Shown one piece after another: positions 1 to 11,800 of a stretch of 64,000 nt of DNA. A model generated the notes under the pieces. That model worked only from the letters and a program-made list of their open reading frames with translations, did no database searches and had not been told where the DNA came from. The stretch's first letter is position 1; every line of letters begins with the position of its first letter. Origin of the DNA: Bolinopsis microptera (Eukaryota; Ctenophora; Tentaculata; Lobata; Bolinopsidae); NCBI RefSeq assembly GCF_026151205.1, contig NC_087082.1, positions 12,573,365 through 12,637,364 on the forward strand, in the 5' to 3' direction. Made by a program: the position numbers and the translations under genes.

Positions 1-873
1 GACGTTCTCTATTGTTAACTTTGGATACATCTTCTTTGCTTCACGCAAAGTATATCCCTTTGAAGAATCTTCATCAATCAACTGAGTAGCATTTTGCCTT
101 GCCTCTGAATCAGGAAAACCAATAGCGATAGAGTTATTGGATTTGTTAACCTTTACAAAGTCCGTTTGTACTGATGACAATTTCTCACATACATTATTGC
201 AAACGGACTCAGCGGACTCAGCTGTGACATCTTCAGGGGGAGATAATATAAGCACTGAACTCTTGGACTGGATCCTAGGACGAGGTGCCAGTTGCTGCAT
301 CTTTGGAGGACTGCCCATGGTAGATGCCTGGAATACCTCCTGCTGTCTTTCCTGCGACTTGTTAGTAAATAGATCGGACATAAGGAATTTTTGAGAGTTA
401 GAACTTTGGGGCCCTGATGGACCAAGCTTAGCATCAATAGCATCATGAACACTTTTAAGGATATCCACTTTGAAATCTTTCATTTCACTTCTGAACTGAT
501 CACTGTCCATACCACCCGATCCAACCTGTTCAGAGTCTGTGTCATTACCCGTCTCAAAGGAGATCTTCTTGTTGTCGGTCAGATTACCCGTAGTTATGCA
601 GTTGGGACAGAACCACCAGGTACAGGGGTTCTTCTCCATAGCTGCAAGGACGTCACTTGAGAGGGGAATTGTTAAACAGAGGTTGTGGTACTTAGATTTA
701 CATTTCATGCATTCCAAAAGCTGGTCACCCGGCTGAGCATTGCAGGATTTGCAAGCGCCACTTGAAGCAATATGACCTAATCCAGGGTCAAAATCTTGGG
801 TTTTGGACCACGTGATTAGAAGCTTCCCTCGTGGGGTTCGCCCGTCAATCTTTAACTTTAAGCAATCAGTCAT
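1..873 (-). CDS. Non-LTR retrotransposon ORF1-like protein with PHD finger (partial, runs off left edge)
   Basis: An uninterrupted reading frame of 291 codons starts at an ATG at 873-871 and is still open at base 1, so its end lies outside the window. Residues about 38-90 form a C4HC3 PHD-type zinc finger: CKSC, then CMKC, then a YHNLC His-Cys pair, then FCPNC. A low-complexity Ser/Gln-rich linker follows. The last part (about residues 245-291) reads like the RNA-binding gag/RRM-like region of LINE ORF1 proteins, with an IAIGFPDSEARQNATQLI strand-helix and a KMYPKLTIENV strand. PHD fingers in ORF1 are known from CR1-group LINEs. I infer a retrotransposon ORF1 lying downstream of the ZMYND8-like gene in the same direction. 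A host PHD protein is a less likely alternative. The start is preceded by an 11-nt repeat (about 876-914). The matching reverse transcriptase would lie to the left of the window. Confidence 0.6.
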   Translation of the reverse strand, partial: MTDCLKLKIDGRTPRGKLLITWSKTQDFDPGLGHIASSGACKSCNAQPGDQLLECMKCKSKYHNLCLTIPLSSDVLAAMEKNPCTWWFCPNCITTGNLTDNKKISFETGNDTDSEQVGSGGMDSDQFRSEMKDFKVDILKSVHDAIDAKLGPSGPQSSNSQKFLMSDLFTNKSQERQQEVFQASTMGSPPKMQQLAPRPRIQSKSSVLILSPPEDVTAESAESVCNNVCEKLSSVQTDFVKVNKSNNSIAIGFPDSEARQNATQLIDEDSSKGYTLREAKKMYPKLTIENV

Positions 874-1691
874 TGTAGTACTTGTATAGTACTTGTATAG
901 TACTTGTATAGTACCGTTAAAGGCACAGCACCAACAATGTGCAGTAGCAGGGGCAACTGGCAGTTAAAAATTGCCGATATAACAGAGATAAGGGAGCTCT
1001 GTTTTCAACACGTAACAAAACTGCAAAAGATAAATCGTAACATCGAACCATTAGATTAAAAGCAGCCCTATACCAGAGTTGAGAAATACTTGCCATGGCA
1101 ATGTTCGACGATGGCATAGAAGGTATTGTGAGGAGGTATTGAAAATCCAAATTATCAAAAGCAATCAACACAAACAAAGGAAATCAATACAATTCAAATC
1201 CACGCAAACTGCAAATAAGCATGTATACTAAGTCAACTGCAAACAAGCATTTATACTAAGTCAACTGTAAACAAGCATTTATACTAAGTCAACTGCAAAC
1301 AAGCATTTATACTAAGTCAAATCCAAACAAGCAAACAGACAAGACAAGTTACCAACGTATAACAGAATGGTGCTTGGCACTCATTCCGAAACCGAGGTCC
1401 GAGCCTCTATTAGGCGAATATTAATTCGTTTTCTCAAACAAGACTCTGGCAATCTATGTAGGGGGCTGTGAGAAACTTTATAGAAGTGATACAAAGTGAT
1501 CATAATTGTAAATTTCTTGGACATGTTGCTTCCAAGATAGTTGACCATTAATGACCATTAATGACCATTAATGACAATGTCAGTTTTGACAAAATTCCAT
1601 CTACTGACATTAATGGTCGTTGCAACCCCCCCCCCCCCCCCCCATTTCTGACTAATTTATAAGAAATTTTCCGAACTTGAGGTGAATAATC
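874..1691. other. Gene-free spacer with short tandem repeats and a poly-C run
   Basis: No coding signal was seen between the retrotransposon ORF1 start and the 3' end of the ZMYND8-like gene. The spacer holds about 3.5 copies of an 11-nt repeat (TAGTACTTGTA) at about 876-914, a 28-nt repeat described separately, and three copies of GACCATTAATG at about 1541-1575 with an inverted partner near 1605-1617. A run of about 18 C follows at 1626-1643. Part of this may be the 5' UTR of the retroelement. Confidence 0.6.
1222..1335. repeat. 28-nt minisatellite, about 4 copies
   Basis: The unit ACTAAGTCAACTGCAAACAA plus GCATTTAT repeats about four times with few changes (GCATGT for GCATTT, TGTAAA for TGCAAA). 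It lies in the spacer and has no coding meaning. Confidence 0.8.
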
Positions 1692-4600
1692 TTACATCAG
1701 GTTTAAGGTTGGCTTCTGTTGCCCAGGTGAGTTCGGGTGACGTGGGTGAGGTGAGTGAGGAGCTGTGTTGTGATACAAGTTTGATGTTGGAATTGGTGGA
1801 ATGTTGCGAGGTTTGGTTGTCAAATTCCTCGAACTGAACAAATATTTGTATTACATTCAATTCGAATTTAAACTCACTTTTATCATAAAATTCATCCACG
1901 AATGATATATAAGCTATGGCTAGGATAATGGGTGTTATGCCTCATATCTTACCTGTTTTGTTGTTCGCACTTGTACATGTGTTGTGGCCAGTGACCACGT
2001 TGGCAAGGGTAGCCACAGTAACTGGTGTTCCAGCAGCAGTGGTACATGGCTGGGCCACTACAATTCGCGCACTGTAGCAGGGAGATATGTCAGGTATGTT
2101 ATTTCAAAACCCAGTAAAACGAACAATCACAAAATCGGATGAGGAGCCAAGGCCGATGTATGGGATTCAGTTAAGCGGAATTGAGTTATACATACCCATT
2201 GACTTTTCTTAGTTTCAACAATAGCTTTCTCTTTTTCAGCAGTCAGATGTTGTCTCAACTCCTCGATCTGTCTATCCTTCTCCGCCTCAAGTTGTACGCG
2301 CTGTTCCTCCATCGATGTTCGTAACTCCTCCTCGTGGCGTGACGAGTTCTCACTGGACGACTTGCTCTTACAGCTCCGGCACTTGTTCTGATAGAGCGGT
2401 GCATTTGTGAGTCAGCTGATCTCAAATAATTTCTTGGATTGATATTAACAACTTTCAAGTTGAGTCAAATTCAGAATGATTTTATGTTTATACTAGTACG
2501 TCATTGGTCATTGGTAGGTAGTAGCGCTATATTAACAGTGTAGATCCTATACATTATAATACCTTCCGGGAATTATATCCACTAAAACTCGGGGACACCG
2601 AGGGCTGATAATTTGCTCATTTTTCCCGCAAGAGAAGCGAGGGTATTATCAGCCCAGACTCAGACTGGCTGGCGGCAAGTTTCAAAACAAATAACACTGG
2701 CGTTCTATATATTAGACACTATATTGTATGATGCGCACGTATCGGATTACACCCCTTCTGCAATCGGAACCGGAACGTATTATAAAATATAATACCTCCG
2801 CAACTTCGTGCCCGCAAATTCCCTCCAGCAAGCTGTCGGGAATTATAGCGCGCAGCACTCAGTGGCGGAGGTATTATAGTATTATAATACACCATGTGCT
2901 AAGTAGTGGTAGGTGTAAGATTTAGGTCAGTAGTACTAGTATAGGGTTCTTTTAAGCTTTACTGGTAAATATGAAGATTGAAGTTAGATATAATCCGTCA
3001 ACTTTCAAAGTATTATAAAAGCTCTTATAGTTATTTAAACAATAATTCTAAAAACACCTAATTTTAAAATCTCCCTTTGCTAATTCAGTGTGTATTGGTC
3101 TAAAGACGACAAATAAGAACTGACTACTGGCACTGCAAAATGCAAATACGAAGGTGCTAATTTAACATAATATGGCTATTATAATTCTGAACACGTTTTT
3201 TTAAATGCGATTACAATTGATCATCTAAAGACGTAGTCTGAACTTTGATATCATTGTGGTAATTCAATTTCTCGAAGCTGCAAGATTTCGCAGTTTTTAT
3301 AAATTCCTGGGTGCAGATAATTATATTTATATAGAATTAAAATAGAATTAAAGTCTATGTACCAAGCGCTGTTCCAATCTATAAATCAGTTTTATATTGG
3401 GGAAACTATTTTAATTCAGTCTCGGCCAGGGTATCCGTATAAGTTATAAGATTTCAGTGATGTTTTTCCGTTTATTAATGTGATCTCGGAAGGCAGGCCT
3501 CCACTTTGCCTCCCCTTCAGCCGGATATCCGGTCGGTTCATAATATGGTAATTGATAAAATACAGTTGTGGAACACAAGAAGAAAATTGAGAATAATATT
3601 GTGCACGAGAGGAGGGACCCAGATGTCGTTTCTAACCCGAATAAACTCTAAGGAGGCTTCTCATTGGAACGAATGTAAATAAAAAAGGAGTCTCGGGGTT
3701 CACTGATAATAAAGGAAATTAAGAATGGTGCATTTATTAAAGTTTAAAGGGCTTTTCAATCCACAAAATGTAAACTTTGAAACAATTTGAATTAAATGCC
3801 GTACAGTGCACAAGGTGCAAAAAGATTCAATTGATCATTGAGCATCGAGTACTTATACTACTACAAAAGCGATAACTTAATTACATTTTATAATATTACT
3901 AGAAATACAGGGAGGAAGCTAATAGTATTTTTTGTTAATAAGTTTAAATCGCGTAAAAATTATCCTACACAACCGAAGATACAGCCGATTAAATTGTTGC
4001 TCGCACTAAACACAACGTAATATTAACAAAACCGATAAAATGCCGTTCGCCAATCTTTGCACGTGCACGTGCGTGTAATAACCCTCGTTGCCATGGTTAC
4101 TTTGCAACCTTTTGCTTTTTACCTAATTTGCACGTGGGCGGTCGTACATACAGACAGACAAAAAGAATCTTTTGAATTATAGTAGAGATTCTAAATATTA
4201 AGTATGTATAATTTACCACGCGGAATATTTTTAACTTAACCCATTAGGGACGATAGGGTCGTTTTTATGACCCACCTTTTCTAGACAAAAAACCAAATTA
4301 CTAAACGTTATAACGAATCTATAGCATATATGTTCAAAATTTATTGGGCTACATATAATGAAGCCCAATACATTTTGAGGATATATGCTATAGATTCGTT
4401 ATAGCGTTTAGTAATTTGGTTTTTTGTCTAGAAAAGTTGGGTCATAAAAACGACCCTATCGTCCCTAATGGGTTAATATGTATCCTGCGTTGTAAATGTT
4501 GCGTTGAAAAATACCCTAGGGATTACTACTCACATCACGTTTGACCTCCAGTTTGAAAGTTTCTTTCTCCAGCTCAGCAGCCATCTTAGCCAATTCAACT

Positions 4601-7600
4601 GCTTTCTCAGCTTCAGTCTTATATTTCTGTTTAGTTTCCTCGAGCATCTCCTCAACCATACCGGATATTGCTTCCATCAGCTGAAAGATTTAAAGATGAT
4701 AACTTTTAATAAAACATAATCGGCTATAAAGTATAAAGCGGACACATTATCTAACCAAATTAAGATTATGTATTCTCAAAGTGGGCAACTTTCGTCTTAA
4801 AAATTCTGCTTACTTTGTTCTGATATTTCCAAGCGTTGCATCCGTTGGAGGTGACTGAGAAGACTTTCTCAACGATATTGTCAGAGGGAGCCGAAGTGGA
4901 GTTATTAACCAAGTTGCTGTAACTAAAATAAAAAGGGGGAGTTACAGAAAAATATCCTTCAAATCTAATAAGTATACCGCCTAACTTAGCAAAACGTATT
5001 TTTAAGAACAGTTGTCAATCCTATCTTGACTTATCATTCATCAGTTTACAATAAGTTAGAAAGTTCAGGGAAAATATATGATGAACTGAAACTAAACCAA
5101 CCTGGTAGATTTCTTGAAAGCAAGTTTCTGCTTGTTGAACTTCATTCGATCAGGTTCGATCTCGATCTTTATTTTATCGTCAGTTTTTCTTCTTTTGCCG
5201 CTGGGCTGTGGCGGTCTGTCTGCCTTCACAGGAGGAGTCCCTTTTAGCTCAGAATCTTCAAACTTAAAAGCATTGCTGATTCTTTCGTCTTTCAGCAAGG
5301 AATTACTGGATATCTTAAGTTTAGGAGCCTTGGAGACCGGTTCTTTCACAGGAGCTTTGTCTTTTTTCTTCTTCCGTGGGGCACTGTTCGCAGTGTTCTC
5401 ACTGTTCCCCTTCTCACTTCGTTCTTCATCCTGGTCATCCTGGTCCACCTCATCTTTCACCTAATGGTGGAACAAATATGTTCAGGATTTGAAAAAATAT
5501 TAGGTAATAATAAAAATAGTAATTTTGGGTATAAATGGCTTCATAAATCAACTAATCACTCATGGATAGTTTGGTTAAGATTTAAAAAAGAAAAGTAAAG
5601 AAATCTACATATTCGGATGAAATTTGAACCTTTTCAAAGTTTTCATAGTTTAAGCCTTGTACCTTGCTCAAATCAATAGGCCATCGGCCAGCTTTTTTGA
5701 GATTCTCCACGTATCGGTTCATTTCCTCCTCGGCCTGAACTCTGTTAGATCCTGCTTCCTTGTTCCGGTTCCCAGCAGGGGGCTCCTCGCTATAAACATT
5801 GATTTTAGGGCTCTCATTACAAGCAAGAGTCTCATCAGCATTCAACAACGGCCAACGTAACATAGCAAAATCTTAATATATTAAACAAAATATATGTCTA
5901 CGATGGTATTTATTTTTACAGATAACATCGTTATCAGACGCGGATAAGACAGAAATACCTACTAGAACAAGAATAACATCTTCAACATTTAAAAGAAGAC
6001 AAATTTACCTGATGTCCAGAGTGTTGCTCTCGTGGACCCACGCCCGTTCGTGCTGCCCAAAGAACCTCACGTCGATCTGTTGTCCCTGTCGCTGCAACAC
6101 TTTAGCTGGCCAGAAAGGAAATCCTCGCAACTTAGCCCATACCAAACGATGAGTCTTTTTCTGGGAAGAAATACGAACTCATAATAACTGCTTACAACAC
6201 TTAGTGTCATACCGGAGCCTAACGACAATATATCTAGACCGTCGAGACGAACGTCAAGCTCTCGGTCCAACTTTTTAGTTAATACAGTTAACAGAACTGA
6301 TACCGGTCTCGGGTAAGAACTTCATTATGTAAGTGAATTATTTAAGAGGTAGGGATTAAGGTATTAAAGATTCCGGGGCCCGGCAGGAATTCCACAATTT
6401 CACGTGGAACACCCCCAATTTAGTTGCTACTCACACAGGGCCGAGTAAACCAGTCTTTATCAGCAGTACATGAGTTAAGGAAACAGTCTGGACAGAGGCT
6501 GATCTCCAACATTTCGTGCTGACACACGTTGTACACGGTTCGTGCCAAAGCTGTCAATCTACTCTTACCTGAAACACGCGGTACTTGTACTGATTTAGAA
6601 TACACTTCTCTCCAGACAGATGTGTCAGACGGCATTTTGCTGCCGTAAAATCTTAACTGCTCATGCTGCCGTTAAATTTTAACTCAAGCAATGTTTAAAA
6701 TGAAGTTTGGTTGAGAAAAACGTTATCTTGGACGTGTGTTTCCATTTAATTGTGAGCTTACCCCCGTTAAAAATAATACAGTTGTGTAGAATCCACCGGC
6801 TATTGTCAAGGAAGTGTTGAGTGCATTGCCATACTCCTGCCTTCGCTTTCTGAAATGTAATACAGTAGAGATAGTGCCATTTTATGTAGGGTTAAGGATC
6901 GAACCCTAATTCTTATGGTGATCAAATTACATAATTTCAGGACGGATAACCGAAAGTTTGGTAACAGTCTGTTATTGAGTTTTCGTCACCAACCTGTCGT
7001 ATGGTGCCCATATCCATCGGATAGTGAACAAAGTCAAAGTAGTTGGGAGCCACTTCAGTAGTCACGGGTTGTTGGAAAGCTTCAGTGCCACTACTTGACA
7101 TACGATCGAGCGCATAGGGCAGCATCTTGGCAAGGTTTGTTCGGCAGCATTTGGAGCGGTCCCCAAGCTTCTTACACTCCTCGAGATGCTGTGAATATAT
7201 CGATAATTATTTATGTGATGACGAGAAAAGAATAACATATGTAACAGGAATATTTGTAGGTGACTTAACAAAAAATGAGATTAGACTGTGTAACAACAGA
7301 ACAAATTGCGCTCAGTTGGGTCAAGAAATAAAACATTCTCTAGATCTAAACTTACAGCACAACACGGACAGATCCAATCATCGTCGGGTTCTTCTGATAG
7401 AGGAACACACTTCATGTGGAAGACTCGAGGACATCTCTCACAGCATAGCATGTTGCCTGTGTGGTGACATATCCAACAATAGCAGTCGTTCTTCATCTTC
7501 TTGTCCTGGAACAAAAATCTAGATTAAAATATGTCCGAGGAACAATTATAATTTGCACTGTAAAAAAATTTGTAAAAAATAATATCACCACAATGATAAC

Positions 7601-8212
7601 AGGCAGGGTTTAGTGAGTACTATAAACCTCAGTTGAAACACCCAATAATAAACGAACCTTCTCCCTGTTTTTCTTGTCCTTGTACTGTATAACGACAGGA
7701 CCAGCCACCTCGACAACCATACCATTCTGCTTGGCGGGGGATGTGGTCGGCGAATCTTCTACATCAACCTCCATCTCACCGGGCGAGCTCTAAAAGAAAT
7801 AGTCGCCGGTATAGTAACAGTTAATTTATAAAAAGGAAAATTTAGCTGTTTGAGATAATATGGTATAAGTCTCCATCGGAAGTGATGTTAAAACATGTAC
7901 GAATATAAAATCATTTCAACCACATTTCAACAAGTTGAAAACCAGCTAAATTCTTAAACAACACAACAGAATTAAAGTTACGAGAGTGCTAAATCACTCT
8001 ACATTCGAACTTCGAGATTTTTCAAGTTTTATCATCACATCTAAAGTTAGAGAATAGCTGAAAAATCACGAAACAACCTGCAGCATGGCATCACATGTTG
8101 TACTGTTTCAGTGCAACGAGGTTGACATAGAACTTCACTTCAAAACAAATACAAGATAACAATTAAAACTCACCGAAAAAATCGACTGATCTTTGTTTTG
8201 CTTCAAATGCAT
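1692..8212 (-). CDS. ZMYND8: ZMYND8-like chromatin reader (PHD-bromodomain-PWWP-coiled coil-MYND), complete, 14 exons
   Basis: Coding exons in transcript order: 8212-8174, 7789-7658, 7505-7356, 7188-6994, 6849-6762, 6568-6435, 6160-6009, 5810-5630, 5460-5102, 4922-4814, 4680-4534, 2387-2196, 2071-1953, 1833-1692. They total 2139 nt (712 aa); human ZMYND8 is much longer, mainly in its disordered middle. The PHD finger (about 64-107) has [18 protein letters not shown] and CPCC. The bromodomain (about 120-240) has [12 protein letters not shown] and the acetyl-lysine Asn in HNCIIFNGG; the linking zinc segment has CPDCFLNSC. The PWWP domain (about 248-296) begins [16 protein letters not shown] basic linker and a long coiled coil lead to the MYND finger (about 627-660; [21 protein letters not shown]). 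The family reads acetylated/methylated H3 and recruits repressors such as NuRD in the nucleus. The exon 8 acceptor (5810) was chosen by reading phase and is the least certain boundary. The ATG at 8212 gives an open exon ending in a good GTGAGT donor. Confidence 0.92.
2769..2887. repeat. Small inverted-repeat element in ZMYND8-like intron 11
   Basis: TATAATACCTCCGC near 2778 is mirrored by GCGGAGGTATTATA at about 2862-2877, with AT-rich outer extensions on both sides. A related stretch (ATTATAATACC) begins near 2554. This looks like a MITE or foldback remnant inside the intron between exons 11 and 12. Family unknown. Confidence 0.5.
4236..4476. mobile_element. piggyBac-type MITE with TTAA target duplication
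   Basis: The 233-bp body at 4240-4472 is a near-perfect foldback with arms of about 100 bp. Its ends read CCCATTAGGGACGATAGGGT and the reverse complement, and each is flanked by TTAA (4236-4239 and 4473-4476). A TTAA target duplication with CCC at the ends is the hallmark of piggyBac transposons. It has no coding capacity, so it must have been moved by an autonomous element elsewhere. It sits in the long intron between exons 11 and 12 of the ZMYND8-like gene. The arms are highly similar, which suggests fairly recent insertion. Confidence 0.85.
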
Positions 8213-8898
8213 CCGCGAAACATCACGGCAGGCGGCACTTCATAAATTCATCGAGCTAGGAGGGGAAATCATGAGGATATTAAAAGAGCTAGCAGCAATA
8301 TAAAAGAAAGAAGTTACTTTTGCTAAATGCGGAACAAATTAAACTAGGATTTTAATTTTAGATGCGATCACAATGGGGCTATGACTTATAAGGATCCGTC
8401 AATTACGTAATTGGTGGCAACGCGCGCGATATTTTGCACTGCGCGATCCCCAAATGCCATACGCAAACTTCTTTATATTGGTACAGAACGCTAATTACAA
8501 AGCAAACTGGCGTTATTTTCGAAAAAGTGTGCCCGAAAAGCCAACTAAAATTCAAATTTAGAGTTGTTTTTAATAAGGACATAATTATCCGTGTATTAGA
8601 CAGCAATTAAATATTATGCGAACGTTTAAAAGGTAAATAACTGATTATCCATCAATTACAAGTCAGCAAAGATATACAAAATCGGGATCAACGCAGCCAC
8701 ACATCGATTAAAACTCTAGACCTTCAAGTTGCAAAAAATTGCCTTGGTCCTATCTTGACTGTATACGAAAGTAAATGGATTTCAAAATCTAAGACTTCAG
8801 TGCAGAGTGAAGTCGAATATAAGCTTATAAAATTATTAACATGATCTCGGCTGAATAAATAAAACAATAAGTTGTGTATAAGAAGATGAGACGCCATG
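8213..8898. other. Intergenic: ZMYND8-like 5' flank and SF1 3' flank
   Basis: This holds the presumed promoter/5' UTR of the ZMYND8-like gene and the 3' UTR of SF1; the two genes run in tandem on the minus strand about 690 bp apart. A purine/pyrimidine GCGCGCGA patch lies near 8420. No TATA box or further gene was recognised. Confidence 0.5.
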
Positions 8899-11800
8899 TT
8901 ACTGAGGAGGGGGAGGCTGAGATGGAGGGGCGGGTGGTACCGGCGGTATTTGCACTCCGGGCATCGAACCTGCCATCTGAAACATACCGTTATTTTTAGC
9001 AAAAGAATAAGTATAATATTCAAGGAACAGATGACAAAGCGGTAAATTGTTACCGGAGGCGGTTTTCTTAGACAATATGATTATCTATATGGTCATATGG
9101 AGAAGTTATCTAAGAAGTTATCAAGTCATAGTCATGAACACTTGGCTTAAAGTTACTAAAGCTTGTTTACTAATGAGTTGTTCAGATAGAGAGTTCAGGC
9201 GTTTATCATCGTATTTACATTCAGGAAACGTGATCTACCATCCTTGGAAATACAAATGTACACATCTCTAAAACGAACAGTACAGTTACTGTTCATAAAG
9301 ATGCGTAATAGTGCATTCTTAGGGTTTTTACTTTTGTTAAACGGGCAATTACATAAAAACCATATGTGATTCATTTTCTTTACATCAATTACAACTTCTT
9401 TTGTCTCATTTCCAATGGGTGTCAGCTGTTTGAAGTTTTCTTAGGAAAATAATTGGGAATTCAGGTAAAAAATTCGCAAAAATTGTCCATGTTCTTTAAT
9501 ATCACATAACTCAAATTTTCTTAAGTTTTATGAATTGAAACCTTTTCAGCGATTACATCTGTTGATTACAGATTTTAGACTGATTATAGACTGTAATTTT
9601 CAAAATGACGGAGTAGATTTAAATCCCCATCACTTCAAAGACCTTTTATTTATTTATTTTCATTTATAAGATAGATGTCTCCATAGTACATCAACATGAA
9701 AATTCTACGAAACATACTTTTTAAAGTATGAAAATTGAATTGATCAGATCAAAAGTGACGACCATTTGAATTTTTCTAAAATTACACTATTTCTATTCCA
9801 AATCTTTAAAATCACGAATCATTATGAACAGAGATTGTACGTACCCATGGCGGCATGACAGGAGGCATCATACCCCAGCTTCCAGCGCCTCCTGCGTTCT
9901 GTTCCCATGGAGCTGGCTCTGGGGGCTCTTCTGGAGGGGGAGGGGGTTTGGTAGAGGGAATGTTAACTGCTGGTGGGGGTGGGAATCCAGGGTAACCACC
10001 ACGTGGCCCAAAGTTGTTACCGAAGTTGTTGGGCTGTTGCCAGGGTGCAGGGTTGCGAGGTGGTCCTCCTCTCGGCTGGAAACCTCCCCGGGAGTTGTAG
10101 CCTCCTCCACTGGGCCCACCGCGGTATCCTCCTCTGAATAAACCAACTTTAGTCCAGGCATAAAGAATTTGAAATACGATCTTATCTAAAGCATTCGATT
10201 TCACAGTGTGCATGAAACAAAACCGTGATCAATTGAAATATTATAACAATTGTTACTCCAGTTCAAATTACAGACCTGCTATTATTAGGTGGTCCACTTG
10301 AGTTATTGTTCTGCCAGGGAGGTCTGTTACCCTGGTAACCGCCTCCCCTACCAGGGGGACCGCCCCCTCTGGGGGGACCACCCCTGTTGTTAAACCCTCC
10401 TCTTCCTTCAGAACCCAATCCTGCGTACCGGGGCCTGGGCCCTCCTCCCTGCACGTTAGCTTGGCGCGGTGCAAACGACTGGGGGCCATCATGTCCTCCG
10501 CCTGGAGTTGAAATTGTTATTATCTTAGAGGCTGCTTTGTGAGTTTAACCAAGACTAGTTGCAACTATCTTTATTAGAATAGTCGAACGTGTTAATTAGT
10601 TATGTAACCATGGTTAGTCCATGAATAAACTAATCAGGATTGCAAGGGGATTCTGTATGACTAATTAACATAAGTAATTATGTGTTTATGTAAAATTAAC
10701 ATACCTGAAGGAGCAGGAGGAGGAGCGTTAGCTGAGGAGAGTCCAGCTCCCTCTTCTGCGACTCCCAACTCTGCCATCAGGGACATGTATTCACTGTCCA
10801 TCTTAGCTTTGTCTGATTATAGAGGAACATACGTTATAATAAATCAGATATTTTCTTATTCTTGAGAATCCACTGAATCGTCAGAAACATTTAGAATTAG
10901 AATCAAAACAAAAGAACTGTATAATTTGAAAAAACTTCTCACCTGGTATAAAGTTATCAGTGTCGGAGAGGTCGACTTGACAATCAGAAGCAAGATGACC
11001 ACCTCCACCACATCTCTGACACGTGACCATCTGGGTCACATTCCTATCTCCCTGACATTCCCAGTCCCTGTGATCCTGTAGAGGTGGTGAGGTTAGGGGT
11101 TACTGGTGAGGTTAGGGGTTACTGGTGAGGTTAGGGGTTACTGGTGAGGTTAGGGGTTACTGGTGAGGTTAGGGGTTACTGGTGAGGTTAGGGGTTACTG
11201 GTGAGGTTAGGGGTTACTGGTGAGGTTAGGGGTTACTGGTGAGGTTAGGGGTTACTGGTGAGGTTAGGGGTTACTGGTGAGGTTAGTGGTTACTGGTGAG
11301 GTTAGTGGTTACTGGCGAGGTTAGGGGTTACTGGTGAGGTTAGGGTTGGAGGGGGTGGTGATTGGTTATGGCTTCGTACTTCGTGGTGGCCTAGAATCAA
11401 CCGTAGACTTCAGGTAACAGATTGATCCCAGTAAATTTTAAGTTCTGCTCACATATATTTCTTAGAATTCTGGCCCAACGCATCCTGTACTTAAATTTGG
11501 TAATTAATTAAACAAAAGTGTAGCAAGAAGTGCCCATTCGCGTAAACATTATTGAAATTATACGAATGAAGTGTAACTTTCAGTGATCTCAGAGGCCTAT
11601 TTGATTTGACACTACAGTATATAATAACATGTATAACTAAAGTAAAATGAAACTTTTATGAACAGCATTAATGAAGCTCGATAAATTTCCCGGTAGAATC
11701 CAACGTTAAATTTGTTAAACAAGTAATACAATTAAATTATATCCTTCTAATCATGTCAAACATTTGATTTTATAGTGACAGATACAACAATGCTGTGAAT

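Noticed and set aside
1657-1899. 80-codon frame over the last ZMYND8-like exon
   Set aside because: The reading phase set by the MYND exon uses another frame here, which ends at a stop at 1694-1692.
5810-5872. Longer exon 8 of the ZMYND8-like gene starting at the TTAAG before 5872
   Set aside because: Joining there puts the downstream sequence out of frame with the PWWP exon; the acceptor at 5811 keeps frame and gives a family-like DISPKINVY junction.
6890-6960. tRNA-like T-arm (GGGTTCGATCC on the minus strand)
   Set aside because: No anticodon arm, D-arm or acceptor stem could be fitted around it.
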